This document shows, piece after piece, positions 1 to 10,599 of a stretch of 64,000 nucleotides of DNA (position 1 is its first letter; every line of letters starts with the position of its first letter). The DNA is from Gnetum montanum (lineage: Eukaryota > Streptophyta > Gnetopsida > Gnetales > Gnetaceae), in NCBI GenBank assembly GCA_015680685.1, contig MNCI01030582.1, forward strand, positions 764,845 to 828,844, given 5' to 3'. The notes beneath the pieces were generated by a model. It had not been told where the DNA came from. It did not search any database and saw only the letters and a program-made list of their open reading frames with translations. A program made the position numbers and the translations under genes.

Positions 1-1060
1 ATGATTAGCTCTTCCACCACCACATGTTCATTTTTTTATATTATTTTACCATGCATGTGGAGTATGTAATACATTGTATGTTAAGCATGGTTGGATAATT
101 AATTGAATGATAGTTACTTGGTTAGTGTGTATTATGTTGTGGCCATGTGTGGATGTGATGCTAATGTTTATGGATGGTACTAGCACTAAAGGATAAGGGC
201 CAAGTAGATCTCATTTCTTTTTCCATTTTTCATCTTGCTCTTTTAAAGCTTCTACTAGTGTAAATCTCATCTTATTGTTTTAAGTGTGGATTCACTTTTA
301 TTTTCCTTAGCTTTAGCTTCAAGCACTACTAATTTTAGTAAAATATGTTCATTATCATTTAAAGTAGCATTAATTTCCTTCCCCCCCCCCCGCCCCCCCC
401 AATATTTTCCTTGAGGGTTGTTAACCTTTGAAGAATTTCTTTGCTTTGTTCATAAATTTCATCTAGTAATGTCGTTTTGATAACCATCAGCTCCCATTGT
501 ACAACTAGGAGTTGTGATTGGAGTTATTTTTGTTTGTTTTTTTGTTGTGTACCCTATGATGATGCCATGATGAGGTTTTCAAATTTCTTGGGCATATGAC
601 ATAATCTCTTGGGCAATAAACCTTCACTGGTAAAATATCAATCAATCCAGCTTATCTTTGACTATCCTTCCTACTAATGCACTAGATCAAATTAATGTTG
701 AAACTTTTGCTATAGAAATCCTCAATGTTGAAACCCTTACTACCACACCAACTAAAAATTTGTCCAAGAAAATTACCTTAAAAGATTGAAAAATTCATAT
801 AAAACCTTCTTATATTAAACTTGTTACATGAAAAAAATAAGACAACAAAATGTACTTGACAACAAAATAAGATTAAATGTATTTGATGTAAGTACAAAGA
901 GTTGTTAGTACAAATAGTTGTCAATAGGCACCTATAATTTTATGAGGTTGCACAAAATTGAATTTGATCATCTTTTGTAACATTGTCTAAATTAGGTCAA
1001 TAGTTTTGTATCTTTTAAAAAGTTTTTAAAACAAGTTTGTGTAAAGCTATTTCCATTATC
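1..1060. other. Intergenic AT-rich DNA, no gene seen
   Basis: I see no coding frame or recognisable repeat boundary here in either strand. The only local feature is a C homopolymer at 381-400 interrupted by one G at 392. Short direct repeats of ATGTACTTGACAACAAAATA type occur near 840-890. Confidence 0.6.
381..400. repeat. Poly-C tract
   Basis: Twenty bases, all C except a G at 392, in otherwise AT-rich DNA. Such runs are prone to slippage and to sequencing error, so the exact length should not be trusted. Confidence 0.85.
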
Positions 1061-1065
1061 CAAGT

Positions 1066-1135
1066 ATTGGTTTAGTAGTAAAAATCTTAGTATGAAATCC
1101 CAAGTCAAAAGTTTGATCCTAATGGGCAACAATGA
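1066..1135 (+). repeat. Degenerate tRNA-like SINE or tRNA pseudogene
   Basis: The stretch carries a tRNA-like pol III promoter in the right order and spacing: an A-box-like TGGTTTAGTAG at about 1070, followed roughly 40 bases later by AGTTTGATCCT, which is a B box (GGTTCGAnnCC) with C-to-T changes. No complete cloverleaf can be drawn, so it is not a working tRNA gene. A tRNA-derived SINE head or an old tRNA pseudogene are both possible. Confidence 0.4.
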
Positions 1136-1267
1136 GTCATGAATTTAAAAGAAAAAATTTAGTTTCCTCATATAATTGTTATGAATTAAAAGTATCCATT
1201 AAGGGACTACAATGTTGATAGAGAGGTAGACCATTGAAAAATCAATCATCATTGTATAGCATGAGTC

Positions 1268-2130
1268 CAACTTATAAATATTTGGGCATTTCTTTATTCT
1301 TAGGCCATATGACAACCAATTTGTAGGAGGATGTTATTGAGAAAATAAATAAAAGATTGTTTGCTTGGAAGAAGAAACTTTTGACTCAAGCAGGAGGCAC
1401 TAGTTACTCCATTCAGTACTTCATGAAACATCTTTTTATAAGTAAATTTAATTTAAGTCGTAGTGTTGAATCATCTGGAAAAGCTGGAAAGACATTTTTT
1501 CCAGACTCATGTTAAAGAATAGAGTTTTCACTTAATTAATTGGGATCATCTTTACCATCCCATCTAGGAAGGAGTCTGAGGTATTAGACATTTACATCAC
1601 ATAAATTTAACATTACTTGAAAAGCCAATTTGGCAATTCTATGCAGGCAACAAACCATGGGTTCAAGTAATGAGTGACAAATATCTTTATAATAATACTT
1701 GGTTTCGTAATGCCCCTACCATTGTTAGAGCTAGTCCAACTTGGAGAAGCTTTGAAAAATTAAGATCCTAGTTCTAGTTGAATATTAGAGTTTAAGATAA
1801 AGTAGCGCAAGAGGGTCAATCTATTCAATATAAGTTGAGTGAGGCCTATACAAACCTAGCACTAGGCATCAAAGACCTAATAAAAGAGTAATGGTGGTGT
1901 GATGTTATAATTCCTAAATACAAAGGTTTTATGTCAAAATGCTTACATGGAAGACTACTTGTGAATGTGCTTTTATTCCATAAAGGATTGATTGCTGGCA
2001 CCACATGTGCATTGTCAATATCAACTGGAAATCATTAATCATTGCCTTTTCAGTTGTCTAATTGCCCAATCATCTAGAACAAGCTTATACACTTAATAGA
2101 TGCACATTGGATTTGGTGATCTCTACATGA
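1268..2130 (+). pseudogene. LINE (L1-type) reverse transcriptase 3' fragment with zf-RVT domain
   Basis: Translation gives the C-terminal part of a plant LINE reverse transcriptase. It begins with YKYLGISLF, then EDVIEKINKRLFAWKKKLLTQAG (the conserved W-x-K-x-LS-x-AG thumb region), then INWDHLYHP, LLEKPIWQFYAGN, and WFRNAP..RASPTWRSFEKLRS. It ends with a zinc-knuckle-like zf-RVT remnant, TTC..LCQYQ..NHCLFSC, around 1985-2065. Several stops and at least two frame changes break it. The endonuclease and RT catalytic core are absent upstream, as expected for a 5'-truncated insertion. The family assignment is confident; the subfamily is not resolved. Confidence 0.8.
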
Positions 2131-2149
2131 TTTAATAACTCGAATTCAT

Positions 2150-2830
2150 CAAAGATAGGATAAATGGAAGAGGCGTAAACACAAAATACTTACGGGAATG
2201 TTATAAAAGTTGACGTTTAACGGTGAAAAACGGGAAATTCTCCCAAACGTCTGAAATAACGGTGGATTTCCAAGTTTGGGACAGCTACGGGTTGTAGCAG
2301 GGCCTGTGCCGAGCTGTAGCGGATGGTCGTTCACAATGCTGCAACCACCGTAGCTCCACCAAAACGCAACTTACTCACTTACTTGCTGTCTTCATAACCG
2401 CCACCGCACTGCTGTTGCTGTTGCTGCCTCCTTTGCCTCTGCCTCGCAATCAATCAATCAATCTCGCCTGCACGGCCAACGACAAATATCGTTGTTTTGT
2501 ACAAGCCATTGTCGCACCGAGACAAACCGCAAAAGAGAAACCCTCTCGTCTCGAGGAACATCATGAAAGCCGGTTCCTGCGGCTGTGCCGAGATTGATCC
2601 GCCGCTTCCTTTCATGGTGGGTAGCCCACGTGTGTCTGCTTTTATGTATGGGCAGGCCTTTGTTTTTGGCGGTGTTGACTACCAAAGTCATCCGCGGACA
2701 ATGCGCCCACTAGTTGTCAGTACACACCAACCTACAACGAATACCGCAGACACCACCAGCACTAACACTAGTGGTCAGTGTCAATACATGCCAACACCGG
2801 TGGTCCCTGGACGATAGCTCCTTCGGTCAT
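2150..2830. other. CpG-rich island, possible low-copy or regulatory DNA
   Basis: CpG and overall G+C are visibly higher than in the flanks (for example ACGGGTTGTAGCAGG, CCGAGCTGTAGCGG, CACCGAGACAAACCGC). The minus strand has a short CAG/CAA-type run near 2405-2430 and a good splice-donor match, AAGTAAGTGAG, near 2371-2385. Several short frames overlap, none with recognisable protein similarity and none with a convincing start. It could be the first exon and leader of a host gene, a recently inserted LTR fragment, or an unmethylated island. I do not assign a product. Confidence 0.45.
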
Positions 2831-3026
2831 AACCAATGCTGCCCTCTTCCAATGGACCCTTTCATGAACATGGCCATACTATGCCATGGCAGTTGTACCG
2901 AACACCTAACAGCCCATTAAGTAGAAGAAATAAAAGCAAGGAATGAAAAAGTCTAAAATATATGGGAGGAGAATGCTTCCAAGGGAATAACATAGTACAA
3001 CCAAAGAAAAAAAATCATAAAATTGA

Positions 3027-3657
3027 TCTCAACTAACGATTATAGAGAAATTAATTATTTAATCTAATTAACAATAAGAGGATAAAGTCTAAACTAGCCT
3101 ATGGGTGATGAGTGTTCGTTCCAGCTTACTTACTGTACACGTCTTAAACCCATGTATCCACTATTGGGATTACTAAGCGCTACGCTATTGGGTGAACTAA
3201 GCAATAATGTTGTTGTGATTACCAAGCGAATACGTGTTTACACTCAAAACTGGCTGCACTCATTCCACCAATTGATTAATGTGCATCGAAATGTAAATAT
3301 TAACTAAGTACATGAAATGTAAATTGCATGAAAAGTAAATTTAATTTAAGTCAAAGTGCTGCAATGAATAAGAATCAATTTTGATCCTATTGCTATTCAT
3401 GGAATGTGCCCAAGTACATTGCCACTCGAATAAGACACCGTATAACTGACTCAAATCCATACAATAGGCACTCACTAACTATTCTCTAAGACTATGAAAT
3501 AAAACTACAAGAGTTCAGCTACTCTATTGACCAAAAGATTACCCATACATGGTAGAAGCACACGTATTTATAGGTGAAAATAGACCTCGTGATATTGGAT
3601 ATTCGATAACGCAACTTGTGCTTCGATATTGGGGCTTATGCAAAACATGATTCATCA
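3027..3657 (-). repeat. 3' LTR (copy D), truncated in U5
   Basis: Collinear with 8680-9305 across its whole length, with shared blocks such as TAGAGAAATTAATTATTTAA and CATTCCACCAATTGATTAA. The right edge is the canonical LTR start TGATGAATCATG read on the minus strand. A TATA box, TATAAATA, lies at 3565-3572 on the minus strand. The U5 part present in the other copies (their first 200 or so plus-strand bases) is missing, and the copy begins abruptly near 3027 beside the CpG-rich block. Confidence 0.8.
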
Positions 3658-3668
3658 TATCCCCACAA
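3658..3668 (-). promoter_or_regulatory. Polypurine tract of the element
   Basis: On the minus strand GTTGTGGGGATA stands directly before the LTR start TGATGAATCATG. This is the normal position of the plus-strand primer in LTR retrotransposons. The same arrangement occurs beside the LTRs at 46288 and 59199. Confidence 0.65.
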
Positions 3669-6185
3669 CTGAATGAAAACTCATCCTCAAGTGAACAATA
3701 GAAGGAATAAGTTCTTTACAAAAGGATTGGGAAGGTATGGGATTATTGACTAACTCTAACTATTGATTGACTCTGAGTGTCACATTACAAAATTTTATTT
3801 GAGTAGATGTAGACAAAATGACAAAGTGACAAAGTGATTGGATAAACATTGAAGATTACAAAATTTGCAGAGGTCTTCAAAAAGCTACTGAAAGTGATTT
3901 TTCTTGTTGTTGCTATGAGTGGTAGATTTCCAACCTTGATTGTCATGTCAATGCTTCTCTGGTTATGCAAAACATTCTTGAAGGATGGATTGAAATTTCT
4001 ACTCACCGTTCCATGGATCTAGCAAATATGTGATGTTTGAGCTGTAACCTTGTATGTGCTATGATTTATCCATGGTCATATCCTCTATTGTCCCTCTCTT
4101 GGCTTTGTTTTCGTGCCTGACAAAATACCTTCTTCCTCAGGCATTTTTTTGGCATCACTTATAATCAACAAAGGATCAACATTAGTTTTGGTAAACTTTC
4201 CTTAATAATCAACCCTTTTTGGATCCCTTAGTTTGCATTTAAGCACAAGGTGATGATAGTGTACTATGCCCAAGGTTATGAGGTAAATAAAATCATCAAG
4301 TTGTTCACCTTATTTTGATCAATTACTATTAGTCACCATGATGTTCAAAAATAGGATGTTAGAAATTTTTTTTAAAAATTTCAAAATGTGCATCTCTATC
4401 CCCCATGACTAATAAGTTTAATTTTGGAAGCACATAAGTTTTTGAACAATTAAAACCAAAGGTCCAATGCAAAAGATGGCTAAGAAAGTTTTTGGAAGTT
4501 GAAGGATATTGAGATAGAAAAGTAGAAAAAATTAATTGGAAGGGATGAGAAGTAGTCCCAAAATTATGCATAAATTCAGAAAAACCATCATTGATGTTCT
4601 AAAATATGTGAAGGTTAGTTCAAAGCCATGATTAAAAAAAGTTATGCAAGTGGGTCCTTCCCAAAGTAGGCTTTTGTCATAATACCTTTGCATAACCACT
4701 TCTAGAGATGTTTATGGGCACTTTAGAAGTTAAATGTAGATAATGTATTTTGTTCCAAACAACACACAACTACCTTGGTTGGAATGTTGCACTATACTAC
4801 ACAAAACCAAAAGGCTCATAATTGTACACAGTAGTGAGGTAAATAATGGAATGAGAAGGGATTACAGAGATCAGGATGTAAAGTGCTTTACCATGTTCAC
4901 AATAGGTTCTTATGTCAAATGCGATTAAAATGATCATCATACCTATTCATCCAAGTTTAGACCAAGTTCATATCATTAATATTGATCTTGCATTGATGTG
5001 TTCCTTCCTATTGACCATCATGACTCCACAATCACAACAAAAAACAATCATCACTCCAAAAGGAGAAGAAAAGAGAAGAAAGAAGGAAGGGCCTTAGTTA
5101 GAGGGAAACCTTCAAGCATGGGTAACATGCCTTTCTAACCCCATAACTAGTGTTTGTAGCTCATTATTGTGTCTAAGGAATGTGCTTTGAATTCCCATTA
5201 TTGTTTTGTTTTTTTTTTCTGGATTTTATATTTTTACAATTTTGGATGGGAACCATACCATGCGAAGACTTTTAGCTTCTTGTTATTGATTGACAGTGGA
5301 GTAATGACATGTTCCATGAGGAGTCATAAACCACACAAAAGAGAACCCAACAAATCTCCTTGAGGTCACACCCTTACCATTCCCACTTTCTTCAAGGTAC
5401 AATGATCATTGATGAATTTTAGTTTCATGAAAGAAGAAACAAATTGCTTTAAAGAAAAAAGACCTTTTTACTTAGAGAACTAGAGGGGTGGATGAGGTGG
5501 TCTCATTGCTTCACACAATTACTTACCCAATCATCTTGATAGCATATCACAAAAACCCAACACATAGCATTGACTTTTGCATCATGACTTGGCAATATTA
5601 TTAACAAAAATAGAAAATACATTCATATAGCATAAAGAAAATGACTTAAGAAAAGAGAAAATTATAAAGAAAAAAGAAAAATAACAAGAAATGGAAAACA
5701 TATTAAGAACCAAAAAATTTTGGAAGAAATAAGAAAATGATAAAAAATTGTAAAACATAAAGGATGAAAAACACTTATTAGTTCTTGAACTAGGATGGAG
5801 CATCTCCCCCATGACTTACCTTTTGACTGTGACAAGATTAATAAGTGGATTGGTTAGTTCCATGCATCTTTTAAATGGTTTTGTGCTCTTAATTCCAAGT
5901 CACTGGGTATCTTCTAGTTTAGTGGCTATTGCGTAGACTTGTTTTTTGATCACACACTTGTTCCTTAACTTTGTTGTGTGTCAGTATAGAGGTTGTGTTG
6001 ATATTTTAAACTTTAGGCTCACAACTACACCCTTTATTATTAGTAGTAATGCATGGAGGTTTCTGTCTTTCTACGATGATAGGTTTATCTTTTATGTCTT
6101 GTGTTGGAGTGGCCATGGTTGTTGGCTTTTGCATATGATCAGGAGACATGTTCTGAAGAGGAAGGATGTTGCACTAGATTGGCCT
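3669..6185. other. Non-coding body of the Athila-type element
   Basis: No coherent coding frame is present. The first part (3700-3790) matches 59250-59340 next to another LTR of the family. Blocks at 4640-4720, 5330-5400 and 5480-5570 match 63060-63130, 63760-63820 and 63920-64000, for example AAGTGGGTCCTTCCCAAAGT. The two copies therefore share a conserved internal spacer. The ORF that stands between LTR and spacer in the 59-62 kb copy is absent here. A purine-rich tract lies at 5620-5770. Confidence 0.6.
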
Positions 6186-6189
6186 TATG

Positions 6190-8250
6190 CAAGTTTGAAT
6201 GTGCCAATAGGTCTATGAGTTTTGTGTTCATGTGTGGAAACCATCCTAAAGAAAGGATGTTTCCAAGGTTGTGATGGAGATCTACTATCCTTATCATTTT
6301 TGTGTATGTTCATAGCACAAGAAGCATTTTTTTTTTGATGTTGTAATGCCATCTTCTTATGTTGTTGGTAGGAACATGTGATGGAGGGAAGTATGAGAAT
6401 ATTGAGGATATGATGGAGGGTGAGAGGTGTGAGGTGGTGATCCCATAAAAGATGTTGCAGGTTGATGATATTCAAGAGAGTGATAGTAGTGATTTGAGGT
6501 AGAGGAAGTAGAACTAGTTGGGAAAATAGGTTGTTGAACATAATATTCATATGGGTTCGATTGGTAATAAGGGTAGTGCTGGTTTGATGATGGCCTACCC
6601 CACAANAATTGGTAATAAGGGTAGTGCTGGTTTGATGATGGCCTACCCCACAACTATGGATTTTTCCAATATGGTTGATAGGAGTTTTAAAGTTGATAGG
6701 AAATCCCATTAGGATAGTATGGTTGGTTGTAGGATAGTCTATTATTACCTTGTGAATAAGGTAATTTTCTAGTCATTCACTTTTGTATGAACTTGGGATT
6801 CAAAGTAAAAGCCCAATACTCATGTAGATGTAACATGACTAGGCAATAAACCTTTGAATGTTCATATAGATAGATGTCATATCCATCATCATCTTCTGTG
6901 GTTGGGTCTATAGCCTCTTCTTCTACAATCATTTTCCCTTTTTATTGATAAGTGTTTCTAGTTGTTTCTTGGTTCTTTTTCCTTTTCTTGTTTTGATCAC
7001 TTGATTTGTTTTGTGTTACCTCTCCTCTATGATTTTCACATAAGTTGTAACTTTATCATTAATCAACTACCACATTTTATCTAGCCTTGCTTCAAGCTCA
7101 TCAACAAACTTTTGTATTGGTAACATGTATTGTGAAATCACCTCATCGAGAGTTGCCTCCTTTTCCTCATCATAGATATGGACCCTCTTCTTTTGAAGAG
7201 TTGGATCTGAGTTATATTCCTCTACATTCGCTAGTTTACATGGCTCTCCTTCTTGTCTTTCCACTCGCTTGATTGGCCTTTGTATCTAATGGGCTTTTAG
7301 TTTGTATAACTAACCTTGGTCATAAATCCTAAGGGTCTCCCTTGTTTGATTATGAATCCCATCTATGATGTGGAAAAGTTGCTCTTTTTGAGAGAAATCA
7401 TGGCTAAGACATCTATGTTGTAGTGAATATTATCTATCCAAGGACACATCCAAGAATTCATGTTTTTCTTATGTCCATCCTTGGATTTGTTTTTTCAAGT
7501 TGGAAACTTTGGCATAGGTTTGGTATTTTTCATTGAAGAGCTCCAACATTGTGGACCATTGGTGGATGTAATTTGGTTCCAACGATCTATACCAGCTTTC
7601 AGCTTCGTCAACTTATGTCCTAGGAAAGAGCTTAAGCTTTTTCCACTTATGTTCAACATTTTGCAAGACACAGGCATTATGGAAGGCTTGTAAATGATGA
7701 TGTGGATCAAATTTAAAGCCTCCCCTAAATTTAGGAATGTTGTTCATATCAAGCCATTTGATTTGGCTGTCCCTTTGATGCCTTTGAGGTATTCGAACTA
7801 CCTCCCAAATTTGTGTCATGCACCTAGTAGCCAACAAGGGTTTATCTATATTATACATGTCATGGTGATAATCCATATTTCTATTCATTGAATTATGTTA
7901 ATATTGTCTATGCTCATTTTGATGTCTTTCATTTTTCCCTTGGGTTTGATTTCTATCTTTATATTGACCCCATAGTAGAGCTCTATCTCTACACCTATGC
8001 TCATCTTCATTAGAACTAGATGTTGAAGAGGAAGAGGAAGATGGGGAATTGAGAGAATCATCATGGTTCCTATATTTTCCATTTTGTCCCTTGGATGTAT
8101 CTCTTCTAGGTCTGGAGGAAGTCCTAAGCCTTGAATTCCTCCTTGTTATAGGACTTTATCCATCTCCTCTAGGATTGTTTGTACTTGTCCTTGCATGTAG
8201 TATGAGTCAAAATGAGCATATGAAATCCCTACTTAAGGTTGTTCACTCCA
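6190..8250 (-). pseudogene. gag: Retrotransposon gag polyprotein, degenerate
   Basis: The N-terminal part is Ser- and charged-rich. The Retrotrans_gag core follows at about 7400-7790: IPKFRGGFKFDPHHHLQAF, then KKLKLFPRT, EAESWYRSLEPNYIHQW and LFNEKYQ, the order expected of the capsid region of Ty3/gypsy gag. Downstream (7067-7264) is a charged segment, then at 6190-6710 a tail rich in His, Tyr, Ser and Pro. Stops and frame changes occur throughout. It lies just inside the primer-binding site at 8441-8457, as gag should. An ambiguous base at 6606 falls inside a duplicated segment and distorts the tail. Confidence 0.75.
6560..6653. repeat. Exact 46-bp duplication around an unresolved base
   Basis: Bases 6560-6605 and 6608-6653 are identical, beginning ATTGGTAATAAGGG and ending CCTACCCCACAA, and are separated only by N and A. 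In a region where every other repeat is diverged, an exact repeat across an N suggests unmerged overlapping contig ends rather than biology. Confidence 0.75.
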
Positions 8251-8440
8251 ATTCTCTTTAGTATGGAACTATCATTTCTCCTATGAGTGTTCTTATCATA
8301 CGATGCGTTATTGGTCATATGTGAAGAAGACTTGTTTTTAACATGTGTGACTTAAAATATTAATATTTTCTAAGATATAAATCATTAATACCTTTACAAT
8401 GATTGTGTATAATATAACTAATTTAGAGAACTAGCACCAT

Positions 8441-8457
8441 CCTCAGCAATAGCACCA
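8441..8457 (-). promoter_or_regulatory. Primer-binding site, tRNA-Asp type
   Basis: Read on the minus strand, TGGTGCTATTGCTGAGG starts one base after the 5' LTR ends (TCATCA). Athila elements use TGGCGCCGTTGCCGGGG. All differences are C-to-T or G-to-A at positions that are CpG or CNG in that sequence, so this is the same site after deamination. It fixes the strand and the LTR boundary. Confidence 0.7.
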
Positions 8458-8458
8458 A

Positions 8459-9305
8459 TGATGAGTGGCAAGTACTCCCTATGCATAACCATATAAATCA
8501 TAAGCATTCACACATGATCTAATTGAATTCTATGTATGGGAATAGTTGTGGTATCTAGATCGTTATGCCTTGATTGTAGTTCATTGTCTTTCCACTTGGA
8601 CTAGTGGTAGCTTTGTCATGTATGGTTTGGTCCAATGTGAGGCATATGATTGTTGATGTTGTTCTAACCTTATGCTACTCCTAATCATAATAGAGAAATT
8701 AATTATTTAATCTAATTAACAATAGAAAGATAAAGTCTAAACTAGTCTATGAGTGATGAGTGTCTATTCCTAGCTTACTGTACATGTCCTAAACCCACAT
8801 ATCCACTAATGAGATTACGAAGTGCTATGCTAGTAGGTGAACCAAGCAATAACGCTATTGGGATTACCAAGCAAATACATTTTTACACTCGAAATTGGCC
8901 GTGCTCATTCCACCAATTGATTAACATGCATGGAAATGTAAATATTAACTAAGTACATGAAATGTAAATTGCATGGAAATTACATTTAATCTAAGTCAAA
9001 GTGTTGTAATGAATAAGAATCAATCTCAATCTTATTATTGTTTATGGAATATGCCTACGTACATTGCCACTCGAATAAGATGTTGTACAACTAACTTAAA
9101 TCCACATTTCAGGCACTCACTGACTGTTCTCTATGACTACGAAATAAAATTGCAAGAGGTTAGCTATTCTATTGACCGAAATATTACCCATATATGGTGG
9201 AAGCATGAGTATTTATAGGCGAAAATAGACCCTACGATATTGGATATCTGATAACGCAACTTATACTTTGATATCAAGGCCTATGAAAAATGTGATTTAT
9301 CATCA
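8459..9305 (-). repeat. 5' LTR (copy C)
   Basis: About 847 bp. Plus-strand ends are TGATGAG at 8459 and a TCATCA-type end at 9305, giving the TGATGA inverted terminal repeat of the family. A minus-strand TATAAATA lies at 9210-9217, with AT-rich U3 to its right and R/U5 to its left. It matches the LTRs at 3027-3657, 45414-46287, 58338-59198 and, inverted, 23450-24367. Confidence 0.8.
9210..9217 (-). promoter_or_regulatory. LTR TATA box
   Basis: TATAAATA on the minus strand, followed by the region homologous to the transcribed part of the other LTRs. The same octamer is kept in all five copies of the family. Confidence 0.6.
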
Positions 9306-9780
9306 TTCATAATCATCTAATGGATATGCCTAATAGTTTTGGTCATTTCATTAACCATAGATCTTAGAATTAAGTAACTCAATATAATTATCATATTAAC
9401 CTTATTAATTATATACAACATTAAACATAGGAATAAATAGTCAAGATATACTCATTCATATAAAAATTCTTAGATGAAGACCACTATCTCCTCTAACTAA
9501 ACCTAAGGTTATGAATCTTGGTAGATCATTAGTTATTATTGGAGTGAATGTCTTAGAGGAGGAGGTTTGGTAGAAAGATCATAAATAGTTTAGGAAATGA
9601 AGAAAAATTATTATTGATTGAAAGAATTAAGTAAGTAAATATCAATAGGTAAACTAGCAACACAAGAAAGACTTAAATAAAGTAATAAGTATCAAGATAC
9701 ATTAGACATATTTTGATCATTATGAAAAATCATAACCTTATCTTGACAAGATGTATGGTATCTGCAAGGAATAATGAGCC

Positions 9781-10290
9781 AAAAGAGTGTTTAGAAATAT
9801 AGCTTTACATGAGAAAGAAAGAATGATCAAGGTTTTAGAGAATTTATGCATCTTAATGTTGATACTAAAGATGAAATAATTAGTTCATCATATTATCTAT
9901 TAGCCAATACATATCCATCTATATCAAAGTATTTGTAGACAAGTCAAATTTATGAATTAAAAAACAAATAATGTCATGAGTGATATTGTTAAGAGCCACC
10001 ATTTAGTAATAATGTTGCCATGTTTACTAGAAGAGAATCTAGGAACATAGCTTTACATGATGAAGAAAGAATGATTGAGATTTTAGAGAAGTCATGTGTC
10101 TTGATTTAATACTTAAGATGTAGTCATGAGTTCATCATATCATTCATTAGATAGTGCAAATTGACTTGCATTGAAGCAATCATAGACAAGTTAAATTTCT
10201 TGAAATAGAAAAAAATGATGGAATAAATGGTATGATTAAGATTCATCATTTAATAATAATTTTGTCATGCTTACAAGAGATTCTAAGGAG
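9781..10290 (+). repeat. Two diverged tandem copies of a ~245-bp unit
   Basis: The unit starting near 9791 (ATATAGCTTTACATGAGAAAG) recurs near 10036 (ACATAGCTTTACATGATGAAG). Both run through a TTCATCATAT segment to a (C)ACCATTTAGTAATAAT-like end. The last part of the second copy also matches 27250-27400, so the unit belongs to an LTR of that family. Confidence 0.7.
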
Positions 10291-10400
10291 TAAGATCAAG
10301 CTTTATTATCCTAAAGTTTGTTTTCTGATCATACTTTTCTTATAGTTAAACTATGACTACATTTCTTGATTTCTTGATCAACCCCCCAATTGCCTAGTTT
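10190..10400 (+). repeat. LTR 3' portion, same family as 27250-27470
   Basis: The stretch matches 27250-27470 in order: ATTCATCATTTAATAATAAT, GAGATTCTAAGGAGTAAGATCAAG, TGTTTTCTGATCATAC, ACTACATTTCTTGATTTC. It lies upstream of a plus-strand gag, so it is a candidate 5' LTR end. I cannot place a clean primer site after it. Confidence 0.5.
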
Positions 10401-10515
10401 CATGATGAAAAACTTTATTTGATCATACTTATCTTATAGTTAAACTACAACTACATTTCTTGATTTCTTAATAAACCCTCCAATTGCCTAGTTCCAAGAT
10501 AAAAACTAGTGGTCC
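10326..10515 (+). repeat. 94-bp tandem duplication before gag
   Basis: TGATCATACTT begins at 10326 and again at 10420. Each copy runs on through ACTACATTTCTTGATTTCTT to CAATTGCCTAGTT and AAAAACT. The CCCCCAATTGCCTAGTT part is also found at 26275-26300. Confidence 0.7.
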
Positions 10516-10591
10516 TTGACGTGTTACTAGTGTTCTTGGGGATCTACCAAATCAAAGAACACTAGTAACACCTCAAGGACCACTAGTTTTT
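10501..10591. repeat. Near-perfect 37-bp inverted repeat (hairpin)
   Basis: The left arm is 10501-10537 and the right arm 10555-10591, with a 17-base spacer. The arms differ at one position (GACG against GAGG). They begin AAAAACTAGTGGTCCTTGA and end TAGTGTTCTT. The arms are far better matched than any other repeat pair nearby, although the surrounding gag is heavily decayed. Confidence 0.9.
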
Positions 10592-10599
10592 TCCTAAGG

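Larger units (their letters stand above)
3027..9305 (-). mobile_element. Athila-type Ty3/gypsy LTR retrotransposon carrying gag only
   Basis: Two homologous LTRs (8459-9305 as the 5' LTR, 3027-3657 as the 3' LTR) bracket a minus-strand body. Next to the 5' LTR is a primer-binding site of the tRNA-Asp type used by Athila elements; next to the 3' LTR is a polypurine tract. Reading leftwards, the order is LTR, primer site, gag, a His/Tyr/Pro-rich gag tail, then about 2.5 kb without coding sense. No protease, RT, RNase H or integrase is visible, so it is a gag-only, non-autonomous derivative. The 3' LTR lacks about 200 bases at its U5 end, so target duplications cannot be checked. Confidence 0.7.

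Noticed and set aside
2458-2691. 77-codon minus-strand frame leading to a splice-donor-like site
   Set aside because: The frame closes before the donor and no downstream exon could be identified.
5582-5812. 76-codon Phe/Ser-rich minus-strand frame as a membrane protein
   Set aside because: It comes from a purine-rich low-complexity tract in the retroelement spacer; composition alone explains it.
6185-6709. 174-codon minus-strand frame with a repeated CGVGHHQTSTTLITN unit
   Set aside because: The repeat is the 46-bp duplication around an N, probably an assembly artefact. The rest is the gag tail and is kept under gag.
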